Positions 23,866 through 34,289 of a stretch of DNA of 64,000 nt are shown here, piece by piece; position 1 is the first letter of the stretch, and each line of letters begins with the position of its first letter. The stretch is taken from contig NC_059409.1 of NCBI RefSeq assembly GCF_905220565.1, forward strand, positions 6,703,501 through 6,767,500, read 5' to 3'. Below the pieces are notes generated by a model. It was given only the letters and a program-made list of their open reading frames with translations, made no database searches and was not told the origin of the DNA. The stretch is from Melitaea cinxia (taxonomy: Eukaryota > Arthropoda > Insecta > Lepidoptera > Nymphalidae). The position numbers and the translations under genes were made by a program.

Positions 23866-26800
23866 TTTAATAATAATAATAATAATAATAATAATCTTTA
23901 TTTCGGGACTAGCCCATATAGTATTAGTAACAATGATGCTTATAATGTAATGTTAGTACAATTACATTTAAATAATTAAATAATTACATTTTAATAAATT
24001 TTGAATTAACAATAACTATAATAATATTTCTTAATAATAACAACAATTTTAAAACAACTAAAATGTGCATTCCTTTTTTTAAATATTATATGTATGTGAA
24101 TTATAATTTAATTATTAATTTATTTACCATTTCATTATCACTATTAACAATTTATAATTAAGGAGTTTAATACAATGAATTAAAACACACAGAACACAAA
24201 ATAGACATGAAAAAATATATATATCAAGTTAATCAGTATCATTCAATCCTCCTTTCACTCTTCGTGGCTTTCATCCATATCATATGTACCTATCATGCTA
24301 ATGTTATTAATTTATTTAGCGGCTCGGTCCGACGGCATAACATGCATGGTGATCCAATGCCTTATTATGGATCCGTCAAACCGGTCCGCAACTGTACGCA
24401 GGATGCTGTTTGTGCTCGCGCGTATCCGCCTCCACAGAGATGCCACACGCTTACGCATAATTGCATAAAAGCCATCTGTATGCTTCTCTGCAAACATCCC
24501 CGAGGCACTGCAGTGTCGCGGGAGCCCCAACAGCGCCCTAAACGCATTATTATACTGGACACGCAGGACGCTGTAGGCCTTCTTAGTATATTTAATCCAC
24601 AGGCTGCAAGTGTAAAAAGATTGACAGTATGCTCTGAATAGAGTTATTTTAACTTCATTTGTGCACTTTGCAAACCTGCGGATAAGCATGTTACTTCTGA
24701 CCGCCAGCGCCCTACGTTCCCGTTCCATGTCCATATCATCGCTCTGGTCAGCATTTACCCAATGCCCCAAGTACTTGAACTTTGTTACTATTTTAAGCGA
24801 AGTGCCACTTATTGTTACCGACGGTACTGTGGGATAACATTTATTACCTGCTTTAAATATAAGCATTTCGCTCTTTTCAGGATTATACCTAAGGCCATGA
24901 GCCACTGCATACCTCTCACAGATCCCTAATAATTTTCTAAGGGCTTTGATTGAAGGGCTCAGCAGCACCATGTCGTCAGCGTAACTTATATTGTTAACAA
25001 ATGTACCATCTATAGAGCATCCGACTTTGGTGCTGCTCAGCTCCTCAATCAGACGGTTCACATACAAGCTAAAAAGCTTCGGCGAGGTCACTCCTCCCTG
25101 CCTCACCCCACATTCCAGCCTGTATGGCTCCGACAGCGAGCCCGCCCAACTAATAATGTTATTCTGGTTACCGTACCAGTACTTTAATAGACGTATAAGG
25201 CCTTCAGGTAGTGTGGTCTCTGTCTTTAATTTATGCCACAGCTTATTGTAAGACACCAAATCAAACGCCTTTGAAAGGTCCAGGAAACACGCATAAACTG
25301 GTGTGTTCCTGTTCGTATAGTATTGGACAGTATGCTTAAGACACAGCACTGCACTTTCAGTGGACAGTCCGGGTCTAAATCCGAACTGTGCGTCATGCAG
25401 ATTTAGATGCGTGTCCAATCGGCTACTGAGCATACTGTCCAGTATTTTTGCAATGATGGTGGCTAATGATATGGGTCTATAGTTACGTCTATCAAAGACA
25501 TCCCCTGTACGGTTTTTCACAATAGGTACCACCAGGGTCCTCATCATTTCTTCAGGTAGGTATGAGTGACACACGCAAGCAGTATAAAACAACGCCAGTA
25601 CCTTAGACATATGCTCACCTGCATACTGTACATGTTCAATGCTTAGGGAGTCATGTCCAGGTGATTTTCCGCGCTTTATGCTCTTTATAGCTGCTTTTAC
25701 CTCCACCTCAGAAAATACCACCTGTTCAACTAACTTGGAATCATCTCCCAGATTCAATGAATATTCCTCCGATGGAACAAGTACAGATTCTACTTTAAAC
25801 TGGTTTTTAAAGAGCTCTGCAATTTCAGAGGGCTCGCTAACACCGTTCACACTAACCGGAACTCGCGACCTGGGATTCAGTTTACTCGTTTGTTTCCAGA
25901 ATTTCCCAAAGTCTTTATTACAATGATGTGAAGCTATCATGTCCATTTGTATCTGTTCTTTATTATCTAGGCACCATTTCAATCTTTCCTTAAAAACTTT
26001 TCTAGTATAGACCATGTTGTTATATATATCTCCCGTTTTAGGCCTACCATATAGAACCCAGTCCTGAAACCCACATCGCGCGTCCCGGTGTGCTAACCTA
26101 ACGTGCTTGTTCCATCCTACAACATGTTTTTTCCTCTTATTCTTATTTTTATTACAGCTTCGACTAGATGCAATTTTTAATACATTAACAATATTACTAT
26201 ACAAACTATCAATAATAATCCTATGTTCCTGATTACAACAACTAATATTACTACACTGATTTAACACCTCAGGAAACTCTATATGTTTTAACAAAATATC
26301 GCACTGCTCATGATATAATTCTATCTCTTCCAAATTTCTTTCCCCCCATATAACATCATTATTTTCATTAGTATCATTACAAACAAACTCACTCCTAATT
26401 GTACTTAAATTACATTTAATTTGTAATGGGTAATGATCTGACCAGTAAACATCATAGTGTATTTTAGCATCTACAACTGCTTTCCATCCCGCCTCCGACA
26501 CTACACAGTGGTCCAACCAACGTTTAGTATAGGAAATGTCACTTACATACGTGTGTGAATTCGAGTTCAGTCCTAAAATCTCAATGTCCGCGCACTTCCA
26601 ATTCTGTTCCGTACAAAAATTCTTTAGCTCTTCTCCAAACCGAGCTCCTGGGTGTGAGTTAAAGTCACCCAGCACAAACACTAAGTCAATGTCACATTCC
26701 TGACCAATTGCCGCAACCTCACTAAGGCATTCCGTATATTCTATAATATTATGATAATCGGCCGTATCTGTCGGCATATAGGCACTGAACACTAATAGCG

Positions 26801-26955
26801 GGCGATCCGCCAGTTCTATTCTAATAGCCGTTAACCGATCACTTTTACACCGCACCTCCGACACTGAGCTAAACTTACTTTTTCGCCACATTAAAGCAAC
26901 ACCCCCGTAAGGCCGCCCGCGCAAGATACCAGCGCCCGTGTCAACCGCCGAGAGT
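23866..26955 (-). mobile_element. 5'-truncated CR1/L2-like LINE
   Basis: Minus-strand non-LTR retrotransposon. Its 3' end is the (ATT)n tract at 23866-23896, preceded on the element strand by a CGAAATAAAG-like sequence. Then come a 3' UTR of about 400 bases and the 870-codon open frame. The element breaks off near 26955, inside the endonuclease domain: the first stretch reads SAVDTGAGILRGRPYGGVAL, so roughly the first 50-60 endonuclease residues are missing, as expected of 5' truncation. It sits antisense in a large intron of the LIM-domain gene. Confidence 0.85.
24312..26924 (-). CDS. LINE endonuclease-reverse transcriptase (5'-truncated)
   Basis: An uninterrupted 870-codon frame; the apparent start at 26924 is TTG, and the open frame continues about 30 bases further upstream to a stop. 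The N-terminal third is an apurinic-type endonuclease (FVLGDFNSHPGARF near residue 85; RWLDHCVVS and WSDHYPL near 133-165). The centre is a reverse transcriptase: RGKSPGHDSL, RRNYRPISLATIIAKILDS, FGFRPGLSTESA, CFLDLSKAFD, GVRQGGVTSPKLFSLYVN and the catalytic ISYADDMVLL box, followed by a thumb region (KFKYLGHWVN). The whole frame is intact, so the insertion is young or the copy was little damaged. It cannot be autonomous because the endonuclease lacks its start. Closest to the CR1/L2-like group by motif recall; the exact clade is uncertain. Confidence 0.9.
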   Translation of the reverse strand: MRGRPYGGVALMWRKSKFSSVSEVRCKSDRLTAIRIELADRPLLVFSAYMPTDTADYHNIIEYTECLSEVAAIGQECDIDLVFVLGDFNSHPGARFGEELKNFCTEQNWKCADIEILGLNSNSHTYVSDISYTKRWLDHCVVSEAGWKAVVDAKIHYDVYWSDHYPLQIKCNLSTIRSEFVCNDTNENNDVIWGERNLEEIELYHEQCDILLKHIEFPEVLNQCSNISCCNQEHRIIIDSLYSNIVNVLKIASSRSCNKNKNKRKKHVVGWNKHVRLAHRDARCGFQDWVLYGRPKTGDIYNNMVYTRKVFKERLKWCLDNKEQIQMDMIASHHCNKDFGKFWKQTSKLNPRSRVPVSVNGVSEPSEIAELFKNQFKVESVLVPSEEYSLNLGDDSKLVEQVVFSEVEVKAAIKSIKRGKSPGHDSLSIEHVQYAGEHMSKVLALFYTACVCHSYLPEEMMRTLVVPIVKNRTGDVFDRRNYRPISLATIIAKILDSMLSSRLDTHLNLHDAQFGFRPGLSTESAVLCLKHTVQYYTNRNTPVYACFLDLSKAFDLVSYNKLWHKLKTETTLPEGLIRLLKYWYGNQNNIISWAGSLSEPYRLECGVRQGGVTSPKLFSLYVNRLIEELSSTKVGCSIDGTFVNNISYADDMVLLSPSIKALRKLLGICERYAVAHGLRYNPEKSEMLIFKAGNKCYPTVPSVTISGTSLKIVTKFKYLGHWVNADQSDDMDMERERRALAVRSNMLIRRFAKCTNEVKITLFRAYCQSFYTCSLWIKYTKKAYSVLRVQYNNAFRALLGLPRHCSASGMFAEKHTDGFYAIMRKRVASLWRRIRASTNSILRTVADRFDGSIIRHWITMHVMPSDRAAK

Positions 26956-27091
26956 TTAGTACACTAATAAAATTTGTTGGTAGTTTTTATTGTGTTTATT
27001 TGTTTTGGTTTTTTAAAGTTTTTATTTAACTTGCAACCTATGTTTTTTTTTTATATATGTAACTAGGAAGGCAAATAAGTGTGGTTTAAGG

Positions 27092-27402
27092 TTACAGCAG
27101 CAAAGAATATAGCCACCCCCTTTCTTCCCGTGGGTGTCGTAAGAGGCGACTAAGAATAACACAGTTCCACTGCCACCCTGGAACTTAAAAACCCGACCGA
27201 TGGCGGGATAACTATCCAACTGTTGGCTTTAAAATACACAGGCCGAAGACGGGTAGCAGCGTCTTCGGTGCGACAAAGCCAGCCCTGCAGTCATCAACCC
27301 GCCAGCCCAGTGGTGACTATTGGCAAAACACATAAGTTCACGGCATTTTTGGCGCGAACTTGGGGATGCCTATGTCTAGCAGTGGTCTGCGATAGGCTGA
27401 TG
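27092..27402 (-). repeat. Dispersed repeat family A
   Basis: One of seven copies here (27092, 28937, 33691, 35894, 37132, 41418, 59055). In its own orientation family A has a CACTGCTGGACATAGGCCT block, then CAAAAATGGCGTGAACT, GGCTGGCTTTGTCGCACCGA, GTCTTCGGCCTGTGTATT, CCCTTAGTCGCCTCTTACGA and a GGGTGGCTATATTC end. This copy is nearly full length, inverted, and directly abuts a family-B copy. No coding capacity; probably a SINE or a LINE/retroelement tail. Confidence 0.8.
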
Positions 27403-27406
27403 TGTG

Positions 27407-27665
27407 TAGGTCGGCAAACAATCGTACGGCTCACCTGATGGTAAGCGATTATCGCAGCTTATAGACGCCTGCAACACCAGAAGCATTGCAAGCGCGTTAC
27501 CGATCCTATCCCCGATTCCTCCCCCCCGGAGTTCTGGTTACCTAACTCACAAACAGGAACACAATAGGTACTGTTTGAAAACAGTATTATTTAGCTGTGG
27601 TCTTCTGTAAAGTCGAGGTACTACCCCTGTCGGGCTGCTCCATATTTTGAGCAGGAAATTTACTG
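27407..27665 (+). repeat. Dispersed repeat family B
   Basis: Starts GTCGGCAAACAATCGTACGG, continues GGCTCACCTGATGGTAAGCG and GACGCCTGCAACACCAGAAG, and ends at CGGGCTGCTCCATATTTTGA. Other copies: 40262-40552 (+) and 46747-47030 (-). Non-coding; resembles lepidopteran LINE-derived dispersed repeats. Confidence 0.8.
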
Positions 27666-27789
27666 CTGTGCTAATGTTTGTTAGTGTGGAATCTTGCAAC
27701 TCAATTTTGAAGCATATATTCACATTAAAAGCACAATTCAGCTGAAATTTTATATACACGTTTATATTGGATGATAATGCATGTTTAGC

Positions 27790-28115
27790 TATGTGATGGC
27801 AGAGCAGTTCTTTTTAATACACTCTTACAATATGGGTATCAAATAAAAAAACTGCCTAAGAATAGCTCGAAACATGAAATTACGTCATTCTGAATCTAAT
27901 TTAGAAAACTTTTAAAGATGGCAGACTAGTTGTTTTTTATGCACTCTTACTATATGAATACTGTGTAATAGTAAGGTTTTGCTGAGAGTAACTCGAAAAA
28001 TAATGTGACTATATTAAAAGCCAATATGGCGGACTTTTAAAGACGGACTACATTTTTTATGTTTTCTTACAATATGGGTATCAAATGTAAGTGTTGCTGT
28101 AAGTTATTATAGCGT
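27790..28115. repeat. Three degenerate ~115-base tandem units
   Basis: GATGGCAGA / GATGGCAGA / ATGGCGGAC at about 27796, 27918 and 28027 are each followed by TTTTTTAT-like sequence and CACTCTTACAATATGGGTAT or a variant, then by a CTCGAAA-type block. This indicates a short tandem array of a roughly 110-120 base unit, diverged. No function inferred. Confidence 0.6.
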
Positions 28116-28159
28116 GCAATATATTTTTATTTAAATAATTTTACTCTTATAATTATTAA

Positions 28160-28345
28160 GTACTAGCTGCCCAGACATACTTCGTTCTGTCAAATGTTAA
28201 TGGTAAACATTAAACTTTTAAAATTTTTTTTGTGTATTATAACCTTCCATGGGTCTTAAGGAAGATAAAAATATAAATAAGCCGAATTGGTCGAGCCATT
28301 CTTGAGTTATGCGCTTAGCAACATTCATTTTTATTTATACACATG
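28160..28345 (+). repeat. Dispersed repeat with CTAGCTGCCC head
   Basis: Begins ACTAGCTGCCCAGACATACT and includes CTTCCATGGGTCTTAAGGAA and GAATTGGTCGAGCCATTCTT. This is a well-known type of lepidopteran interspersed repeat with an ACTAGCT start. Class uncertain (Helitron-like or retroposed). Confidence 0.5.
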
Positions 28346-28936
28346 TAATAAACTGGAATGTAATAGTTTTAACGCTTTTAATAAATAATAAATAATAATA
28401 ATAATAATCTTTTGTTACTCTTTCTTACGGATCAGTGGATTCAATGGATTTCTATAAGTGACACACCTATATACGAGTTCGAATTTTGAGAATTTTACTA
28501 CTTGGCAATTCTTTCAACTCTACTAATAGGCAGCAAGCCAAGGGAGAACACTTGCACTTTTAAGGCGTGCAAGCAATTTGGCACACACAGTTCTTTATTG
28601 TTTACTTACATTTTTTGTTTCTTTGAAAATAGATTGAAATCTATTTTCGCATTTTTCATTTTGAATCTATTAAAAATATAATCTAGCTTAGTAAATCAGT
28701 CGTCCATAAACCCAACAAATGGTGATTACAGATTTCAGGTCCCTCTATTGACATTCTTAAAACAGCGATTTTCTTACAACGCATTATTAGATTATTCATG
28801 ATGTAATTTTTGTTATTTTCGTTTTAAGATGTTTTTAACATTAATCATAGAAACATTTTACAATATAGAATTTGAATGTGGAGCGTCTACTTGTTAAAAA
28901 GAGACTGGATTTTTTATATACCTCGGAAATATATAT
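28346..28936. other. Intronic sequence; (AAT)n near 28386
   Basis: A short (AAT)n tract at 28386-28408, then AT-rich sequence with no recognisable gene. Confidence 0.45.
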
Positions 28937-29070
28937 CACTTCAGCCTGTCCGCAGTCCACTGCAGGACATAGGCCTCTACAAGCTCGCGCCAAAAATGGC
29001 GTGAACTCGTGTGTGTTGCCTATAGTCATTACGCGTCTGTCACGCTGGGCAGGCGGGTTGGTGACCTCAG
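28937..29070 (+). repeat. Dispersed repeat family A, 5' part
   Basis: Carries CGCAGTCCACTGCAGGACAT, CGCGCCAAAAATGGCGTGAA and GGCAGGCGGGTTGGTGACC, then stops. Truncated compared with the copies at 37132 and 27092. Confidence 0.75.
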
Positions 29071-29284
29071 AAATATGTATAATTTTTTTTTCACAGAAAT
29101 ATATATTATTTTCGGAAATATATATAATTTCTGAATAAAAGAAGACAATATTATTTTACGCTTTTATGTGTTTTTGTTTGTACAAAAATGACGAATTTTA
29201 AAAGTTAATATAACAAATTCCTTACATAAAAAATATAAATTTTCGTATTATTTCCCTTCTATTTTTTTTTTTTCTCTTATTCTC

Positions 29285-29935
29285 AGTGCATCCTTCCAAC
29301 ATTGCGCCATTCTATATACAACTCGTTGGTTAAGTCGCATTTGTTATATTTGATTGAAGTATGGGGTAATGTCTCCAAAACAAAATTACAACAGCTTCAA
29401 AGAATACAAAATAAAATAATAAAAATACTATTTCGATCTCCATATTACATCTACACCTAAAATTATAAAGAAACTAAAATCATGAACCTTCGACAACTTT
29501 ATATACATAATTCCTCTATTTTAATTTTAAAAAAATATCAATAAATCTATGCGTCCAAATTTGTCCTTTATAAAACGTATCACGAAGTGCAGCAATCGAT
29601 GACCCAGCTTTGCAGCAGCTTGGTTCTGCCTACGACTAGGACGAAATTTGCCAAAAGGGATATCACATTCGAAGGACCACAATTTTACAACAAATTACTA
29701 TGTCAAATAAAAGATGTAAACTAAATTAACGAATTTAAATCTCGGCTTTCGCAAAATATTCTCAATAATACTTTATTGTTAGAAAAAACAATTTAAAATA
29801 TTCTTTAACTGAGCACTAGGATTATAAGACGACGATATGTATGTTTTACTTTTATTGTAGTAGGTATGTTGTTCTCATGTAAGTGGCATTGTCTTTTTGA
29901 GAATAAAATTCTTTAACCTTAACCTTATTATTTAA
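29285..29935 (+). pseudogene. LINE 3' fragment (Jockey-type)
   Basis: Broken plus-strand frames read like the C terminus of a LINE reverse transcriptase protein: IEVWGNVSKTKLQQLQRIQ, then NKIIKILFRSP, and later FEGPQFYNKLL and INEFKSRL. Stops and frameshifts are present. It ends at a TTCTTTAACCTTAACCTT tail. The similar tail at 33575-33605 suggests the same family. Confidence 0.65.
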
Positions 29936-30412
29936 AAAAATAATCTATGCTCAGTTGATATCGGAAAGCCATTAAACAAGCAATTTAATATAAATGACAA
30001 TCAGAAGTTACGCTTCTTTGTCATGCACGGATGTAGTTAGCGCTTTAGTGGGTCTTCGTAAATTATCTTTTTGCAATTTGTCTTAAATTACTTTTTACGA
30101 AATTTCGAAATTACGAAACTTCGGCGTTTAAGTAAAATGTAAAATTAATAAAGATTGTATCTGTATTGAAGATCTTTGGAAATATATCATAATCATCAAA
30201 TAAACTTAAACTTTAGATAGCTAATTATAATAAGATTTGATTTGATTTTGTGACTTAATTAGGAATCTCTAAAATTTGTGGTAAATTAATGAACATTTTA
30301 GTTTACGTCTTTGTATTCCGTATATGCAAAAAAATACATATTGTAAACGCAAGAATTTTTAAGAATAAATGCATAGTTGTGATAATTCTGCTCAGTTTTC
30401 TGTAATATACTA
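29936..30412. other. Intronic AT-rich sequence
   Basis: No gene or repeat recognised. Confidence 0.45.
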
Positions 30413-30712
30413 GACTAGCTTCTACCCGCAACTTCGTCCGCGTGGAATAGGAATAATTCTGTGATACATAATTTTTTCAAAAGTGCAACGCACGAAGCGG
30501 AAGCTCTCAAAAGGAAAAAAAAAACTGAATTTGGAACATTGTTCACGTGTTCAAGTGGATCATCACACTTCTATTTGTTTTAACGTGATGATATATAGAC
30601 TTTCTCGATAAATGGGCTATCTAATACTGAAAGAAGTTCTTACTAGTAGTTCCTTAGATTAGCGCGTTCAAACAAACAAACAAACTCTTTAGCTTTATAA
30701 TATTAGTATAGA
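30413..30712 (+). repeat. Dispersed repeat, GCAACTTCGTCCGCGTGGAA head
   Basis: Starts CTAGCTTCTACCCGCAACTT and ends in (CAAA)n with AGCTTTATAATATTAGTATA. Related by its head to 36722-36815 and 50398-50590. Non-coding. It ends about 120 bases upstream of the LIM exon at 30836. Confidence 0.6.
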
Positions 30713-30835
30713 TTACTGAAGACCCGGATCTATAGGCTATTCTTTGTTACATAATTTCCACGATTTCAAAAGCAAATAAATCGCTCATAAAACTGTTTTT
30801 AAATTCTTACTATTTATATAACACGAATGTTCCAG

Positions 30836-30924
30836 AACCGTCCCCATTGTACGACAACAACCACTACCACGAGGAATGTCTTCGTTGCAACTCTTGTGGG
30901 TTAAACCTCACTGGACCCAATCAA
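30836..30924 (+). CDS. LIM-domain protein, exon with central zinc ligands
   Basis: Acceptor GAATGTTCCAG and donor CCAATCAA|GTAAGT, a perfect consensus. Enters in phase 1 (the G left by the exon ending at 18878 plus AA gives Glu) and leaves in phase 0. The frame includes YHEECLRCNSCGLNLTG, which supplies the H-x2-C-x2-C-x2-C core joining the two zinc fingers of a LIM domain. The last ligands come from the next exon. The first C-x2-C pair is not in the exon immediately before it in the phase-consistent chain. Either a small exon in the 12-kb intron was missed, or the domain is interrupted by the Arg/Ser insert. LIM domains bind two zinc ions and mediate protein-protein contacts. Confidence 0.87.
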
Positions 30925-31004
30925 GTAAGTAATATTTTACTACCATTTTTTTTTTTTTTATTTTTTTTTATTTAGGAACGTACAATTTTATAGTAAGGGA
31001 TTAT

Positions 31005-31712
31005 AATCTATATTACATGCACAATGTTTTTATTATTCATTGACTTAAAAAAGGCCTTTGACATCGACAGTCACAAATTGCTGTTAAGGAAACTGGAAGT
31101 CATTGTTCTTGTCGGTAAAGCCTTAAAAATGTTTGAATCGTACCTTAAGAACATATTACAGATAGTAAAAATTGATAGTAACTTCCAACGTTCCCCACTA
31201 CCCCATATCCTATGACGTTCCACAAGGATCGATACTAGGCCCTCTACTCTTCTTAGTATATTAATAACATGCACAAACTTAGCGGTAATATCACTCTCTA
31301 CGCTGATGACACATGCCTATTTTACTTTGGTTCGTCAATTCACGATCTAATAGTTCAGGCCCAATACGATCTCGATGTCCTTCATGAGTGGCTTCAGTAC
31401 AATCTATTGACTATTAACATTTCTAAAACTAGCTATATACTATTCAAAGCTAAAAATAAACTGATACCAAATGACACACCTCTCACAATAAATAACAGAC
31501 CTTTACAAAAAAAACTTATGAAAGATATGTTGATTTACACATGGAACGTTCACATTAATCACTTAATAAGTAAATTAATATCACTCCATGCCTCCTTACG
31601 AATTAATGTTCGGTGCATACCACGTAAATTATGTTTCACAATTTATAATTCTCTAATAAAACCACATTTATTATCGGAATCTGGGGAAGTACTGTCAAAA
31701 CACGATTGGATA
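31005..31712 (+). pseudogene. LINE reverse transcriptase fragment, left of mariner
   Basis: Plus-strand frames with FLLFIDLKKAFDIDSHK (motif A; the second Asp position is usually V or T), a frameshifted region where PQGSILGPLLF would lie, then ITLYADDTCLFYF (catalytic YADD box) and NISKTSYILFKAK. Several frameshifts are present. The fragment is cut by the mariner element at 31713 and its C-terminal part resumes at 33007. Confidence 0.8.
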
Positions 31713-33004
31713 AATCGTGGTTCAATAAGTCCCGAGACTAAGTACTAAAAAAAGGTCTTTTTTATAAAATTAATTTTTATTCATCAACATAGTCTCCTCC
31801 AAGAGCGATACAGTCCCTCCAACGCTTTTCTAACTTTTCTATCCCATGTGTGTAGAACGATTTGTCTTTGGCTTCAAAATAAGCCTCCGTTGCTGCGATA
31901 ACTTCACTATTTGAGTCAAATTTCTTACCCTGAAGCATTTTTTTTGAGGTCTGCAAACAGCCAGTAATCGCTGGAGGCCAAGTCTGGCGAATAAGGGGGA
32001 TGAGGAAGCAATTCGAAGCCCAATTCGTTAATTTTGGCCATCGTTCTCACGGACTTGTGACAAGGCGCGTTGTCCTGGTGAAACACCACTTTCTTTTTGT
32101 TCATGTGAGGCCGTTTATCCGCAATTTCGTACTTCAATCGCTCCAATAAGCACATGTAATAGTCACTATTTATATTTTGCCCCTTTTCAAGGTAGTCGAT
32201 GAAAAGTATTCCATGCGCATCCCAAAATATAGACGCCATAACCTTACCGGCCGATTTCTGAGTCTTTGGACGCTTCGGGCGGCTTTCACCAGCCGCTCTC
32301 CACTCCGCTGCCTGTCGATTGGATTCCGGAGTGAAATGGTATATCCAGGTTTCATCCATTGTTACATACCGACGTAAAAAATCCTTTTTATTATGATTCA
32401 TCAGCGCCAAACATCGCTCTGAATCATTGATACGTTGTTCCTTTTGATTAGTTGTAAGCAAATGCGGCACCCACTTAGAAAAAAGCTTTTTCATGGCCAA
32501 ATTTTTATGTAAAATAGTGAAAACACTACCAGCTGAAATCTTCACTATCTCGGCTATCTTTCGCACTTTTACCTTCCGATCTTCCAATACGATTTTGAGG
32601 ACTTGGTTAATATTTTGTTGAGTCACTGCTTCATTTGGACGACCTGAGCGTTCCCCATCATTGGTGTCCATGCGACCGCGTTTGAAGTCAGCATACCACC
32701 GACAAATGGTTGCTTTAGAGGGAGCTGATCCTGCATAACATTTTATAAGCCATTTCTGTGCTTCAAAGGTATTTTTTCCCATTAAAAAACAATGTTTTAT
32801 CAACACGCGAAACTCGTTTTTTTCCGTTGTATCGAAATTACAACCGTAGCGTCACTTAAATGTTTCAAAATCAATAATTTTATTGTTCCATTTTTAAAAA
32901 TTTGACACATATTCTTGTATTGATAGCCAGTACTTTTTAAAAATCAAAACAGTTTTTAATATATGCGCCATTTCCAGGTTAGTCTCGGGACTTATTGAAC
33001 GATC
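31713..33004 (-). mobile_element. mariner element (irritans-like), 1292 bases
   Basis: Flanked by TA at 31711-31712 and 33005-33006, the expected target duplication. The ends share an inverted repeat containing TTCAATAAGTCCCGAGACTA (left at 31721; right inverted, 32978-32997). It encodes a minus-strand transposase. Size and ends are normal for mariner. Inserted into an older plus-strand LINE, antisense to the LIM-domain gene. Confidence 0.92.
31777..32827 (-). pseudogene. mariner transposase, two inactivating lesions
   Basis: A nearly full-length mariner transposase of the irritans (Himar-like) group, about 349 codons. The N-terminal HTH region has KNTFEAQKWLIKC and SKATICRWYADFKRG; the linker has WVPHLLT. 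The catalytic residues are the Asp of VTMDETWIYH, the Asp of VFHQDNAPCHKS and, 34 residues later, the Asp of SSDYWLF, giving DD34D. Two lesions are visible. The codon where ATG is expected (32827-32825) reads ACG. The A run after DLK (eight T's on the plus strand, 31938-31945) has one extra base, so the frame ends early at KKNASG while the normal tail continues in another frame to a stop at 31777. The rest is intact, so the copy is fairly recent. Confidence 0.9.
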
Positions 33005-33006
33005 TA

Positions 33007-33605
33007 GTACAAGTCCTACAAAATAAAATAATAAAAATATTTTTTAATTTTAAATTTCGAATATCAACTAAAATAATCTATCGCGAAACTAAATTAATGA
33101 GTATAAAACAATAATATAATTACAGCACCCTGCACTTTCATATGTAAAAATGTCCCTATCGAACTACAATCAAAAAATTTAGGCGCCGCTGCACTCGACG
33201 CGCGAGTCTCATTGTTTTGCCTAAAACTCGTATCAAGTTCGGTCAAACCGCAATAACATAATTATGACGGTGCGCGTCTTTATAATAAGATACCCTCAGA
33301 CATCAAAAATATTAACTCGTTCGATATATTCAAAGCGACTGGTCTCATTATATTACAAAAATATCTTTCTGAGTATGTAGAATGGGGAAATAATAGTGGT
33401 TTTCAAATCGTAGTGATATTTTTGTTTTTTTAATTGATCCAGGATATCTGATTGGTTTGTGTTTAATTGTGTGTTATTTTCTACATTGAAAATGTAAGTA
33501 CGACAACGAATGTCTGTTAATTGTTTGTTTTTATTTTAATTGTGTTCTCGTTTAAGTGATTTAAGTGTCTTTATGAGAATAAATAATTTTTAAACCTAAA
33601 CCTAT
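33007..33605 (+). pseudogene. LINE C-terminal fragment, right of mariner
   Basis: Continuation of the LINE at 31005-31712 after the mariner insertion. Broken frames contain LQNKIIKIFF, then YDGARLYNKIPSDIKNI and FKATGLIILQKYL, the usual C-terminal block of Jockey-type proteins. The 3' end carries AACCTAAACCTATTTAAGG near 33590. Confidence 0.7.
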
Positions 33606-33690
33606 TTAAGGTAATTAATTTGATAAGGATTAATGCTATATTGCTTAAAATCACTTCGTAAATAAGCCATTATTTCTCGTATAAAGTAAA

Positions 33691-33855
33691 GGATCACACC
33701 ACTTCAGCCTATTGCAGTCTACTGCTGGACATAGACCTCCACAAGTTCGCGCCAAAAATGGCGTGAACTCATGTGTGTTGCCCATAGTCACCACACTAGG
33801 CAGGTGGTTTGGTGACCGCAGGGATGGCTTTGTCGCACCGAAGACGCTGCTGCTA
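33691..33855 (+). repeat. Dispersed repeat family A, 5' half
   Basis: Reads through TTGCAGTCTACTGCTGGACA, GCGCCAAAAATGGCGTGAAC and GTCGCACCGAAGACGCTGCT, then ends. Truncated at the 3' side. Confidence 0.8.
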
Positions 33856-34289
33856 TATTATTAAGTACAGATATGAGTTTATATAACCTATCTCTATATT
33901 ATCTCTATCTTTAGTAATTCTTCTCCAAAGGCAAGTGACATTAATGATCTCAAAGTTTTATTGAAATCTAATTTTCTGAATACACTTTTGCTATATATAG
34001 TGACATCAATCAATCACTCGAAGTAACTGAAGCTATTATAATATAGGTGAAGGAGAAGCATTATCGGCTGGCAGTCAACGATTTTGTATCAAAAGACCTG
34101 GAAAATATTTTCAAAGCTTTTTAGCACTTGTTTAACATATACTTATAACGTATTAAAGAGCCTATACTTTAAAGCAACTACTTTAAATACATTTCTTTAG
34201 TAAATTCTTAAAATTCTGTACCTCAAAATAGATAGTGAATAGAACTTGTGAATTGTGGGATTTAAGTCCATCTTATAGTTCTTTCGTTA
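33856..34289. other. Intronic AT-rich sequence
   Basis: No gene or repeat recognised. Confidence 0.45.

Noticed and set aside
24207..24641. Plus-strand 144-codon frame
   Set aside because: It is antisense to the LINE open frame.
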